A DNA stretch of 64,000 nucleotides from Arthrobacter sp. zg-Y1110 (GTDB lineage Bacteria; Actinomycetota; Actinomycetes; Actinomycetales; Micrococcaceae), in NCBI RefSeq assembly GCF_025244865.1, contig NZ_CP104272.1, positions 2,418,001 to 2,482,000 on the forward strand, given 5' to 3'. How positions within the stretch are numbered: position 1 is the stretch's first letter; each line of letters begins with the position of its first letter. Position numbers and translations under genes: made by a program. Positions 34,747-44,600 of this stretch are shown in pieces. The notes beneath the pieces were generated by a model, which worked only from the letters and a program-made list of their open reading frames with translations, was not told where the DNA came from and did no database searches.

Positions 34747-35405
34747 TACAGGTCCACGGTTTCCCCGGCGTCCAGATGCCGGAACTCGGTGCCGTAAACC
34801 TTGCCGAACCGGGTGACATGGCCCTCGACCATCCCCAGCCCCCGCTCATTCAAAAGCGCGTCGTGGATGGGATAGGCCCGCTCCGCACCGGTGGCGATGA
34901 CGAAGTCGATGACCTCCCCCGCCTTGGACCAGGGTGCGTGCATCGGCACCAGCACGGTCCGCGGCCGCAGCCCGTTGGGGACTACGAACGAATCCCCCGG
35001 GTGGTAGACCCGGCCTTCCACGAGGTAGCCGATGTTGGCCACAACGGGAATCAACGGATGGATCAGGGCGTGCTGGCCGCCGAAGGACTGGATGCCGAAG
35101 CCGGCAACGGTGAAGCTGGTGTTGGGTTCAACATCGTGGATGCGGCCGCCCACCTCCTGCGGGGCTTCACTGCGAAGGAGTGCAGCGAGACCCGCCGGGG
35201 CATGGAGCTCCAGCGACGGCTGTTCCTGCATCTCGGCAAGCACCCGCGGGCGGTCCAGATGGTCCGCATGCTCGTGGGTCACCAGGATGGCATCGGCATC
35301 CTGCAGCGCTGTTTCAACTTCGGAAAAAGTGCCGGGATCCAGCACCAGGACGTGCCCGCCCTGCTCGAACCGGACACAGGAGTGCGTGAACTTCGTCATT
35401 TTCAT
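34746..35405 (-). CDS. MBL-fold metallo-hydrolase
   Basis: Protein of 219 residues with a metallo-beta-lactamase fold. The metal-binding motif THEHADHLD (HxHxDH) is near residues 43-51, and a later Asp/His pair is visible (HPGDSF). The N-terminus MKMTKFTHSCVRFEQGG fits the UlaG-like/YcbL-like hydrolases. It is coupled to the downstream sulfurtransferase. Its substrate is not known; a link to sulfur chemistry is only a context inference. Confidence 0.85.
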   Translation of the reverse strand: MKMTKFTHSCVRFEQGGHVLVLDPGTFSEVETALQDADAILVTHEHADHLDRPRVLAEMQEQPSLELHAPAGLAALLRSEAPQEVGGRIHDVEPNTSFTVAGFGIQSFGGQHALIHPLIPVVANIGYLVEGRVYHPGDSFVVPNGLRPRTVLVPMHAPWSKAGEVIDFVIATGAERAYPIHDALLNERGLGMVEGHVTRFGKVYGTEFRHLDAGETVDL

Positions 35406-35537
35406 AGCGCCACCCTACTCCGGAGGCGTTCGGCCGTGCAGGACGGGCGTTGCGGTACTGCTGATAATCTTGGGGTCTATCCATCCCTGCGGCCACGGTG
35501 CCGCCCGCCTGCCGTCCCACCCGCTGGAGGAACCTCC

Positions 35538-35969
35538 GTGTCACCCGAGACATCCCGGACATCCAAGCGCGCACCGGAGCAGCGTGTAACCCGCCAGCGC
35601 CTGGCAGTGGGCCGCACCCTGGATGAACTCGACGACTTTGTCAGCACCCAGGAACTCTTCCGGCTGTTGCAGGAGCGCGGCGAACGGGTTTCCCTGGCTA
35701 CTACCTACCGGGTCCTGCAGTCCATGGCGGACGAAAACCTCGTGGACGTGCTGCGGGGCGGCGACGGCGAGGCGCTGTACCGCCGGTGCGCCGTCGAGCA
35801 CCACCACCATCATCTGGTCTGCCGGAACTGCGGCAAGGCCGTGGAGGTGGAAGCACCTGAGGTGGAGAGCTGGGCCGCGGGCCTGGGCGCCAAGTACGGC
35901 TTCACCGAAGTGGCGCACACCGTTGAGGTCTTCGGCCTGTGCCCGGAGTGCAGCGCCCGTAAGGGCTAG
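35538..35969 (+). CDS. zur: Fur family metal regulator, probably Zur
   Basis: Protein of 143 residues with the Fur fold. The winged helix is at residues 35-65 (FRLLQERGERVSLATTYRVL), and the metal site HHHHHLVCRNCGK near residues 90-103 carries a CxxC pair, with a second CxxC near the C-terminus (CPEC). I call it Zur because it faces znuB-znuC-znuA, a zinc ABC transporter, and a Zur-like palindrome lies upstream of znuA. The start is the GTG at 35538 with GGAGG ahead. Its stop overlaps the convergent znuB stop in CTAG. Confidence 0.85.
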   Translation: MSPETSRTSKRAPEQRVTRQRLAVGRTLDELDDFVSTQELFRLLQERGERVSLATTYRVLQSMADENLVDVLRGGDGEALYRRCAVEHHHHHLVCRNCGKAVEVEAPEVESWAAGLGAKYGFTEVAHTVEVFGLCPECSARKG

Positions 35970-36853
35970 GCTGCGGCCGTAGCCGTGTTTGCGCTGAGCT
36001 CCCGGCGCCGGTGCCCGCCGCGCGTGCGCCGGATGATCCGGCAGACCAGGTAGATCGCGAAGGACACCGTGGTGACGTACGGGCTGATTGGAATCCGGCC
36101 GCCCAGCGCCAGCAGGATGCCGCCGACCGAGGAGGCCAGCGCGAAGAGCACGCTCAGGAACACCACCAGGCGCGGCGAGGACGTCACGAGCAGGGCTGCC
36201 GCCGCGGGAGTAATCAGCAGGGAGAGCACCAGCAGGGCCCCCACCACCTGGATGGACAGTGCCACGGCCAGGCCTAACAGGAACATAAAGACAATCGACA
36301 GCATCCGCACGGGCACGCCGCGGGCCTCTGCGAGGTCCGGGTCCGCGCTGGCGAAGGTCAGGGGGCGCCAGATGAAGAGCAGGGCAGCCACCACGACGGC
36401 GGCAACCCCTGCCAGCAGGTTCAGCTGCACGGTATCCACCGCGACTATCTGGCCCGTCAGCAGCCCGAACTTGTTGGCGGAGCGGCCCTCGTAGAGGCCA
36501 AGGAACAGGATGCCCAGGCCCAGCCCGAAGGGCATGATGACGCCGATGATCGAGTTCCGGTCCCGGGCCCGCAGGCCCATGACCGCCAGCAGGACGGCTG
36601 CCGCCACCGATCCGACCAGCGAACCGACCACCACGTTCACTCCGATCAGCAGGGCAAAGGACGCCCCGGCGAAAGAGAGCTCGGCAATGCCGTGCACGGC
36701 GAAGGCCAGGTCACGCATCAGGACGAAGGTGCCGATCAGCCCGCCGACCAGGCCGAGGATCGCCGCGGCCCAGATGGAATTGCTCACCAGCGGAAGCAGC
36801 TCGCCGTAATCGCTGAAATCAAAAACCGCATCGAAGAAACTACGCAGGTCCAA
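35966..36853 (-). CDS. znuB: Zinc/manganese-type ABC transporter permease (ZnuB family)
   Basis: Membrane subunit of 295 residues with about eight helices, typical of the ABC-3 family (VLMRDLAFAVHGIAELSFAGAS near residue 45). The frame is open to 36913, but the extra residues overlap znuC. I chose the TTG at 36853 with GCGAGGG upstream; this gives a 14-nt overlap with znuC like the prfA/prmC pair. It is the last gene of the znuA-znuC-znuB operon. Confidence 0.88.
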   Translation of the reverse strand: MDLRSFFDAVFDFSDYGELLPLVSNSIWAAAILGLVGGLIGTFVLMRDLAFAVHGIAELSFAGASFALLIGVNVVVGSLVGSVAAAVLLAVMGLRARDRNSIIGVIMPFGLGLGILFLGLYEGRSANKFGLLTGQIVAVDTVQLNLLAGVAAVVVAALLFIWRPLTFASADPDLAEARGVPVRMLSIVFMFLLGLAVALSIQVVGALLVLSLLITPAAAALLVTSSPRLVVFLSVLFALASSVGGILLALGGRIPISPYVTTVSFAIYLVCRIIRRTRGGHRRRELSANTATAAA

Positions 36854-37670
36854 GGTCGCCCTCGCTTTCTCCGTGGTGGTGGGTGGTGGCGTCCGGGATG
36901 CCCAGGACCACAATCCTGCCGTGGCTGCGCAGGACTTCGACGCGGCTGCCGTACATTTCCGAAAGCACGTCGCTGCGCAGGACTTCGGCGGGAGTGCCGG
37001 TGCGGAACTGTCCGCCGGCCAGGTACAGCACGCGGTCCACGTACTCGATGACGGGATTGATTTCGTGGGTCACGAAAACGACGGCGGCGCCGTCGTCATG
37101 GCAGCGCCGTTCGATCAGGGAGCTGATGGCCTGCTGGTGGTGCAGGTCCAGGGAGAGCAGCGGCTCGTCGCAGAGCAGCAGATCCGGGTTGGTGGCCAGT
37201 GCCTGTGCCGCGCGCAGGCGCTGCAGCTCGCCGCCGGAGAGCCGTCCCACGGGTTCATCCGCGTAGGACGTGGCCCCCACCTGCTCGAGCAGCCGGTCCA
37301 CGCGGCGGCGCACCGGCTTTCCGCGCAGCCGCAGGCCCCATCGGTCGCCGTCAACGCCGAGTCCCACCAGGTCCCGTCCACGCAGCGGGGTGCCGGGACT
37401 GAAGGACTTCTGCTGCGGGATGTAGCCGATGTCCTTGCTGCCCCGCTGCACGTTGCGGCCGTTGACGGTGACGGTGCCGCCGGTGAGCGGCTGCAGGCCC
37501 AGCAGGACCTTCAGGAAACTCGTTTTGCCTGATCCGTTGGGGCCGAGGACGGCGAGGAATTCACCGGCATTGATGTCCAGGTCAAGGTTCTTCCACAGGG
37601 TACGGTCCCCGTAGGACAGGCCTGCGTCCCGCAGGCGCACCACCGGGGCGGGCTGCCCGGAAGCATTCAC
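36840..37670 (-). CDS. znuC: Zinc-type ABC transporter ATP-binding protein (ZnuC family)
   Basis: ATPase of 276 residues. Walker A LGPNGSGKTSFLK near residue 40, signature LSGGELQRLRAAQAL near 143, and Walker B LLLCDEPLLSLD near 165. The C-terminus is His-rich (TTHHHGE), as often seen in zinc systems. Its GTG start overlaps the znuA stop (GTGA). Confidence 0.92.
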   Translation of the reverse strand: MNASGQPAPVVRLRDAGLSYGDRTLWKNLDLDINAGEFLAVLGPNGSGKTSFLKVLLGLQPLTGGTVTVNGRNVQRGSKDIGYIPQQKSFSPGTPLRGRDLVGLGVDGDRWGLRLRGKPVRRRVDRLLEQVGATSYADEPVGRLSGGELQRLRAAQALATNPDLLLCDEPLLSLDLHHQQAISSLIERRCHDDGAAVVFVTHEINPVIEYVDRVLYLAGGQFRTGTPAEVLRSDVLSEMYGSRVEVLRSHGRIVVLGIPDATTHHHGESEGDLGPA

Positions 37671-38650
37671 TGCAGCACGCTTTCCATGTTGGCTGTGTTA
37701 TCGGCCATCCACTGCAGGTAGTCCTGGCCCTCGGGAAGGGTTTCGGAGAAGTCCACCACGGGAACGCCAGCGTCCAGCGCGGCCTGGCGTACCGCCTCCG
37801 TCTGCGAGGTAGAGGTCTGTTGGTTGTAGCCAAGGAAGGCAATGGAGCCGCCCGTCACCAGGTCCTGCATTTCCTTCAGTACGTGCGGCGGAACATCCGA
37901 GCCTTCCTCGACGGCCTCCGTGAAGTCCGCCGGGGTGGCGTTGTGCAGCCCCGCCGCTTCCACGAGGTAGTCCGGCACCGGTTCGGTCAGGGCGACGTCG
38001 CGTCCGCCGGCGGTTTCCCGAACCGCGGCAAGGGAAGCGTCGATGTCCGCAATGCCCGCATTGAAGTCCGCGGCGTTGCTGCGGAACGTGCCGGCGGCAT
38101 CGGCGTCCAGTTCGCCGAGGCGTTCGGCGGCGGCGTCGGCAAGCCGCCCCATGGCCTCGGGGCTGTACCAGACGTGTTCGTTGAAGGAGCCGTGGTGATG
38201 GCCGTGGTGGTCTTCGCCCTCGTCGTGGCTCTCTTCCTCTTCTGCTGAATCGGAGTCGGAGTCCTCGAGGCCGGAGATCTCCACGGCATTGAGGATGTTC
38301 TCGGCGGGGATGCCTTCGTCCGCCGCGAGCTTCTCCAGGAAGGTGTCGTAACCGCCGCCGTTGAGCACCACCAGGTCCGCCTTGGATACCGCGAGCCGGT
38401 CCCGCGCCGAGGCCTCGTAGGAGTGCGGATCCTGGCTGGGCCGGTCAATCAGGGCGGTCACTTCGACGTTGTCCCCGCCGATCCCGGTGAGGATGCTGCC
38501 GTAGACGTCGGTGGACGCCACCACGTTGATGACTCCGTCACTGCCCTCGGCTTCACCGCCGTCGCCCCCATTGCCGCCGCTGCAGCCGGTCAGGGCGAGT
38601 GCGGTTGCTGCAAGGAAGGTTCCGGCCAGGCGGACGGGAAAGCGGCGCAT
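37667..38650 (-). CDS. znuA: Zinc-type ABC transporter substrate-binding lipoprotein (ZnuA family)
   Basis: Extracellular zinc-binding protein of 327 residues with a lipoprotein signal (LAGTFLAATALALTGC; lipobox LTGC). The family order is seen: VVASTDVYGSIL, the first-His motif SQDPHSYEAS, then an acidic His-rich loop (HDEGEDHHGHHHGS near residues 140-155), then FNEHVWYSPEAM. The His-rich loop marks zinc rather than manganese proteins. A GCGAATCATTCGC palindrome sits 85 nt upstream, the expected Zur site. Confidence 0.92.
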   Translation of the reverse strand: MRRFPVRLAGTFLAATALALTGCSGGNGGDGGEAEGSDGVINVVASTDVYGSILTGIGGDNVEVTALIDRPSQDPHSYEASARDRLAVSKADLVVLNGGGYDTFLEKLAADEGIPAENILNAVEISGLEDSDSDSAEEEESHDEGEDHHGHHHGSFNEHVWYSPEAMGRLADAAAERLGELDADAAGTFRSNAADFNAGIADIDASLAAVRETAGGRDVALTEPVPDYLVEAAGLHNATPADFTEAVEEGSDVPPHVLKEMQDLVTGGSIAFLGYNQQTSTSQTEAVRQAALDAGVPVVDFSETLPEGQDYLQWMADNTANMESVLQ

Positions 38651-38734
38651 AAGGTTTGGTATCCCTGGGTAGGCGGTTCATGGCGGCGAAAACGGGCCCC
38701 GGCACCGCCGAAGCTTTTTCAGCATAACCTAAAC

Positions 38735-38747
38735 GCGAATCATTCGC
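38735..38747. promoter_or_regulatory. Candidate Zur box upstream of znuA
   Basis: GCGAATCATTCGC is a 13-bp inverted repeat (6-bp arms, one-base centre) in A/T-richer sequence (AAACGCGAATCATTCGCATC). On the minus strand it lies at the start of a stretch with TATGCT about 15 nt downstream, which could be the -10. Its position 85 nt before znuA fits zinc-responsive repression by Zur. Confidence 0.7.
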
Positions 38748-38756
38748 ATCTAGGCG

Positions 38757-39824
38757 TTAGAGGCTTTCGCCGGTCCTGCGGATGCCCTGTGCCTGGGTGG
38801 CATCCCTGATCTCGCCGACCAGCTGTTCAATGATGTCTTCCAGGAACAGGACGCCGCGGGTGGTTCCGTCCGGGCCCAGCACGCGGGCCAGATGGGAGCC
38901 GGTCCGCTGCATCACGGCCAGGGCGTCCTCGATTTCGTCGTCCAGGCGGAGGTTGGCAAGGGTACGGACCTTGTTCTCCGTGATCGGCCGTTCATAGGCC
39001 TCCAGCGGGATGGACATAACGTCCTTCAGGTGCATGTACCCGGTGAGGTTCCCGGCGTCGTCCACGAGGACGAAGCGGGAGAAGCCGGTCCGGCCCACCG
39101 CGCGCTCGAATTCCGCCGGAGTGGAGTCCGTGCCCAGGCTCACGAGTTCATCCAACGGCACCATCACCGTCCCCGCGGTCTGTCCGGAGAACTCAAGTGC
39201 TCCCGAGATCAGGCCGGAATTGTCGGCGACGGTCCCGTGCTTCGTGGATTCCTCCACGATGGACTGCATCTCCTCCAGCGTGAAGGCCGAGGCGACTTCG
39301 TCCTTCGGGGTGATCCCCATGAGGCGCAGCGCGTGGTTGGCCATCCAGTTGAGCGTGCCGATGATCGGGCGTACCAGGCGGGAAATGAAGACCAGCGGCG
39401 GGGCGAGCAGCAGCACTGCGCGGTCCGCAACGGACACCGAGATGTTCTTCGGAACCATCTCGCCGATGGTGACGTGCAGGAAGGTCACGAGCAGCAGCGC
39501 CACCAGGAAACCGGCTCCGTCGGCTATTTCGATCGGCAGGCCCACGGCCTTCAGCGGCACCGAAAGCAGGTGGTGGATAGCGGGTTCGGCCACCGAGAGG
39601 ATAAGCAGGGAGCAGACGGTAATACCCAGCTGCGCACACGCGAGCATCAGGGACACGTGCTCCATGGCCCACAGGGTGGTCTTGGCCCGCTTCGATCCGG
39701 CTTCGGCATGCGGCTCGATCTGGCTGCGCCGCGCGGACATCACCGCGAATTCGCTGCCGACGAAGAACGCGTTGCCCAGGAGCAGGACAACCAGCCAGAA
39801 GATTCCCGCCAGGTCGCCGCTCAT
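38757..39824 (-). CDS. HlyC/CorC family (CNNM/CBS) membrane protein
   Basis: Protein of 355 residues. Its N-terminal CNNM (DUF21) domain has about four helices (FWLVVLLLGNAFFVGSEFAVMSARRSQIEP) and is followed by two CBS domains (from about 215). It lacks a long CorC-HlyC C-terminal domain, so it is the shorter type. These proteins are linked to magnesium or cobalt transport or efflux. The upstream paralogue overlaps its start by 4 nt, so both are translated from one message. znuA follows it in the same direction. Confidence 0.85.
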   Translation of the reverse strand: MSGDLAGIFWLVVLLLGNAFFVGSEFAVMSARRSQIEPHAEAGSKRAKTTLWAMEHVSLMLACAQLGITVCSLLILSVAEPAIHHLLSVPLKAVGLPIEIADGAGFLVALLLVTFLHVTIGEMVPKNISVSVADRAVLLLAPPLVFISRLVRPIIGTLNWMANHALRLMGITPKDEVASAFTLEEMQSIVEESTKHGTVADNSGLISGALEFSGQTAGTVMVPLDELVSLGTDSTPAEFERAVGRTGFSRFVLVDDAGNLTGYMHLKDVMSIPLEAYERPITENKVRTLANLRLDDEIEDALAVMQRTGSHLARVLGPDGTTRGVLFLEDIIEQLVGEIRDATQAQGIRRTGESL

Positions 39825-41215
39825 CGGATGCCTTCCCTGCGTGCCGGGCGCTCCGTGCTTCGGCCGGCTTTGTCTTCGTCTTCGTCTTCAATGTGTTTGG
39901 GCTGGCCGGAACCGGCCCCCTCGTCGGCGGGGATGAAGCTGACGCGGTCAATGCGCCGACCGTCCATCCGTTCCACCTCGAGCACGCCGCCGGGCACCTC
40001 TACGCGGTCCCCTGCCTCGGCGATGCGGCCGAGCTCGGCCATGATGTAGCCGCCCACGGTTTCGTATCCGGCTTCGTCCGGCATCCGCAGCAGCGGAACC
40101 AGGGCGGTGACTTCGTCGGGACGCATGATGCCCGGGAAGTACCAGGCGCCGGATGCGCTTTGCAGCACGCCGGGCTTGGCTTTGTCGTGCTCGTCGGAAA
40201 CTTCGCCGACGATCTCTTCCACCAGGTCCTCCAGGGTGGCGACGCCGGCGGTTCCGCCGTATTCGTCCAGGACGACGGCGAGCTGCAGGTTGGCGTTGCG
40301 GAGTTCGGAAAGCAGTGAGTCCAGGTGGACCGTTTCCGGCACCCGGAGGATCTCGCTCATGATCGCGGCCGCAGGCAGGGTGGCCCGCCGGCTGCGCGGC
40401 ACGGCCACGGCCTTCTTGACGTGGACAACGCCGCGGATATCGTCCGGTGAATCCCCGAGGACCGGGAAGCGGGAGTACCCGGTGCGCCGCGCCGCCTCGA
40501 TGACATCAGCCACGGGCTGCTCGGCGTCGATCGTTTCGAGCCGGATGCGCGGAGTCATGACATCGGCAGCGGTTCGTCCGGCGAAGGAGAAGGTCCGGGA
40601 GAGGAAGTCGGCAGTGCCCTTGTCCAGGGTGCCCATCTCCGCGGAGCGCCGCGCCATGGAGGACAGCTCGGCCGGCGTGCGCGCTCCGCTGACCTCTTCC
40701 TTGGCCTCAAGGCCGAAGAGGTGGAGGATCTTGTTCGCGAAACCGTTCAGCAGGAGCACCGCGGGCTTGAAGACCACGGTGAAAGCCAGCTGCGGCCGTG
40801 CCAGTGCCTTACCGACACGGAACGGCATGGCGATGGACATGTTCTTGGGGATCAGTTCGCCCAGCAGCATCGAAAGGAAGGTCGCCAGGATCATCGCAAC
40901 GGTCACGGACACCGAGTCCACGGCCACGGGCGGCAGGCCAAGGGAGGCCAAGGGCCCCTCCAGCAGGCGCCCAACGGAGGGTTCCATAACGAACCCGGTC
41001 AGCAGGGTGGTCATGGTGATGCCCAGCTGGCAGCTGGAGAGCTGGGTGGAGAGGGTGGTCAGGCAGCGCAGCAGTGGTTCAGCTGCTTTGTCGCCCTCGT
41101 CCACTGCCCGGCGGACGGCAGGCTGGTCCAGCGCCACGAGGGCAAATTCGACGGCGACGAAGAATCCGGTGCCGAGAATAAGCAGGAGGCCAAAGAGAAG
41201 GTAAAGCCACTCCAT
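39821..41215 (-). CDS. HlyC/CorC family (CNNM/CBS/CorC_HlyC) membrane protein
   Basis: Protein of 464 residues. Order: CNNM domain with four helices (LLLILGTGFFVAVEFALVALDQPAVRRAV), two CBS domains (about 225-335), then a CorC_HlyC transporter-associated domain (about 350-430). The C-terminal tail is charged (EDEDEDKAGRS). It is the longer partner of the paralogue downstream; the two together may form a heteromeric Mg2+/Co2+ system. It is divergent from kgd across a 471-bp gap. Confidence 0.87.
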   Translation of the reverse strand: MEWLYLLFGLLLILGTGFFVAVEFALVALDQPAVRRAVDEGDKAAEPLLRCLTTLSTQLSSCQLGITMTTLLTGFVMEPSVGRLLEGPLASLGLPPVAVDSVSVTVAMILATFLSMLLGELIPKNMSIAMPFRVGKALARPQLAFTVVFKPAVLLLNGFANKILHLFGLEAKEEVSGARTPAELSSMARRSAEMGTLDKGTADFLSRTFSFAGRTAADVMTPRIRLETIDAEQPVADVIEAARRTGYSRFPVLGDSPDDIRGVVHVKKAVAVPRSRRATLPAAAIMSEILRVPETVHLDSLLSELRNANLQLAVVLDEYGGTAGVATLEDLVEEIVGEVSDEHDKAKPGVLQSASGAWYFPGIMRPDEVTALVPLLRMPDEAGYETVGGYIMAELGRIAEAGDRVEVPGGVLEVERMDGRRIDRVSFIPADEGAGSGQPKHIEDEDEDKAGRSTERPARREGIR

Positions 41216-41686
41216 GTCAGCACTCCCCTGCCGTCGGGGCAGACGGCCTTAAAAGAGAGGGATGAATCGCTGCACGGAAACGTTCAGACGGAGGGTGGTC
41301 GGCTGCGGCCGGACTGGAAGGCTCCGATGACGAGGCAGGTGAATGCTGGGCCGTGGGTGTGCGGGCGTTGCCGGCTCGTGGCGCACCGACTGCGGCAACC
41401 GCAGTCCGTGACGCAGGCCGGCGCCTAGAGAAACTGTCCATAGAAAGCCCAGTTTACAGGTTTGCTCCGGGGCCGCCACAGCGGCTTCCCTGGGCAGTTC
41501 CCGCCGGTCTGCAGCCACCGCCGCCTTCATCAAGCGGTGCGGGATTGGCCACATGTTCGACTATGTCACTAGACTGGCATGAAGTCTCGGTCACTGCGCA
41601 CCGGGCCGCACCAGTACTTGAGGCGGAAGCGTCAGAACATGGTGCCATCAGGGCAAACGGCAACTCATGGAAGAGGCGTATATCTA
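41216..41686. other. Divergent promoter region between CorC-type genes and kgd
   Basis: This 471-bp space holds the promoters of both divergent units. A frame in phase with kgd is open from 41579, but its residues are unlike Kgd and no Shine-Dalgarno precedes its ATG. TTGGCC at about 41545 and TAGACT at about 41570 could be a -35/-10 pair for kgd, though the spacing (19 nt) is long. No palindrome or RNA feature stands out. Confidence 0.4.
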
Positions 41687-44600
41687 GTGCCAGACCAATC
41701 CAACCACCGCCTGCCGGAGGAATTCGGCGGCAACGAGTGGCTTGTCGATGAACTGTACGAGCAGTATCTGTCGAACAAGGACTCCGTTGACAAAAAGTGG
41801 TGGAGCATCTTCGAATCCTTCAAGGCTGAAGACTCCCAGTCCGGCAACGGCTCCAACGGAAACGGCGCCGGCTCCCCGGACGGTTCCCGGCCCGCCACCC
41901 GCCAACTTCCGGTAGTGAAAGCCGAGAGCACGGCACCCAACGCGCCGAAGGCATCAGGCGAATCGCCCGCTGCAACGCAGCAGTCGGGCAAGCCGCCGGT
42001 AGCCAAGGAACCGGCGAAGGCCGAGCCCGCTGCGAAGAGCGAGCCGAAGGCCGAGGCCAAGGCCGCGCCGATTCCCGCGCAGCTGCCCAAGACCCAGCCC
42101 AGCGACGCCGCTGCGGAAGAGGACAAGGTCACCGTGCTGCGTGGTCCGGCCAAGGCCATCGCCACGAACATGGACCTCAGCCTCAGCGTCCCCACGGCAA
42201 CCACCGTGCGTGCCATTCCGGCCAAGCTGCTGATTGACAACCGCATTGTCATCAACAGCCATCTGGAACGTGCCCGCGGCGGCAAGATCTCCTTCACCCA
42301 CCTGCTGGGCTACGCCATCATCCGCGCTGCTGCCCAGTTCCCGTCGATGAACGTGCACTACGACGAAGTGGACGGCAAGCCCGTTGCCGTCCAGCCCGCA
42401 CACGTCAACTTCGGCCTGGCTATCGACATGCCCAAGCCGGACGGAACCCGTCTGCTGGTAGTGCCGAACATCAAGAAGGCCGAAACCCTGAACTTCTCGG
42501 AGTTCTGGCACGCCTATGAAGAGCTGGTCAAGCGGGCCCGCAACGGCAAGCTCGGCGCGGACGACTACCGCGGCACCACCATCTCCCTGACCAACCCGGG
42601 CGGCATCGGCACCGTACACTCGGTTCCCCGCCTCTCCAAGGGACAGGCCGCCATCATCGGCGCCGGCGCCCTTGAGTACCCGGCTGAATTCCAGGGTGCC
42701 AACGAGAAGATCCTGGCCCGCAACGCCATCAGCAAGATCATCACCCTGACCTCCACCTATGACCACCGCGTCATCCAGGGTGCCGGCAGCGGCGAGTTCC
42801 TGCGCATCATCCACCAGTTGCTGCTGGGTGAGCAGAACTTCTACGACGAGATCTTCGAGTCCCTGCGGATCCCGTACGAGCCGGTCCGTTGGAGCCCGGA
42901 CATCCAGGTCAACCCGGACGAGCAGATCAACAAGGTTGCACGCATCCAGCAGCTGATTCACGCCTACCGGGTCCGCGGCCATCTGATGGCGGACACGAAC
43001 CCGCTGGAATACGTCCAGCGCCGGCATGCCGACCTGGACATCCTGAACCACGGCCTGACGCTCTGGGACCTGGACCGGGAGTGGCCCACGGGCGGCTTCG
43101 GCGGCAAGCCGATGCTCAAGCTCCGCAAGATCCTCGGAGTGCTGCGGGACGCGTACTGCCGCACGGCCGGCATCGAATACATGCACATCCAGGATCCCGA
43201 GGAACGCCTCTGGTTCCAGGACCGCCTGGAGACCAAGTACACGAAGCCGACCCGCGAAGAGCAGCTGCGCATCCTCAGCAAGCTCAACGCTGCCGAGGCC
43301 TTCGAGACATTCCTCCAGACGAAGTTCGTTGGACAGAAGCGCTTCTCGCTTGAGGGCGGCGAATCCCTGATTCCGCTGCTGGACGCCGTGATTTCCGGTG
43401 CCGCCGACGACGGCCTCGAGGAAGTCGGCATCGGCATGGCCCACCGCGGCCGCCTCAACGTCCTGACAAACATCGCAGGCAAGACCTACGCACAGGTCTT
43501 CCGCGAATTCGAAGGCACCCAGGACCCCCGCAGCGTGCAGGGTTCGGGCGACGTGAAGTATCACCTCGGCACCGAGGGAACCTTCACTTCGGACAACGGG
43601 AAGCAGACCAAGGTCTACCTGGCCGCCAACCCGTCCCACCTCGAAGCCGGCGATTCCGTGCTGGAGGGCATTGTCCGCGCCAAGCAGGACCGGCTGGACA
43701 AGGGCGACGAGTTCCCCGTGTTGCCGATCCTCGTGCACGGCGATGCAGCCTTCGCGGGCCAGGGCGTGGTGGCGGAAACGCTCAACCTCTCCCAGCTGCG
43801 CGGCTACCGCACCGGCGGCACCATCCACATAGTGGTCAACAACCAGGTGGGCTTCACGACGTCGCCCACGTCCTCGCGTTCGTCGGTCTACTCCACCGAC
43901 GTCGCGAAGATGGTCCAGGCACCGATCTTCCACGTCAACGGCGATGATCCCGAAGCAGTCGTACGGGTTGGCCAGCTGGCCTACGAGTACCGTCAGCGCT
44001 TCCACAAGGACGTCGTCATCGACATGGTCTGCTACCGCCGCCGCGGCCACAACGAAGGCGATGACCCTTCGATGACCCAGCCGATGATGTACAGCCTGAT
44101 CGAGGCCAAGCGTTCCGTGCGCAAGCTGTACACCGAGTCCCTGATCGGACGAGGCGACATCAGCCAGGACGAGGCCGAGCAGGCGCTGCGCGACTACCAG
44201 GGCCGCCTCGAGCGCGTCTTCGCGGAAACGCATGCTGCCCAGACCTCGCCCATCCCGGTGATCACCAAGGATTCCGAAGCGGTTTCCGATCTGGAACGTC
44301 CTGCTGCCCAGCAGGAAGGCACCACGATCATCAAGCCGGCAAGCACTGCGGTCTCCGCCGAGGTCCTGGCGCACATCGGCAAGGCCCACGTGGCCGTCCC
44401 CGAGGGCTTTACGGTCCACCCGAAGCTGAAGTCCCTGCTGGAAAAGCGGGACCAGATGTCCCGTGAGGGCAACATCGACTGGGGCTTTGCCGAAATCGCC
44501 GCCTTCGGTTCGCTGCTGATGGAAGGCGTCCCTGTACGCCTCGCCGGTCAGGATTCACGCCGCGGAACCTTCACGCAGCGCCACGCTGTCTTCCACGACC

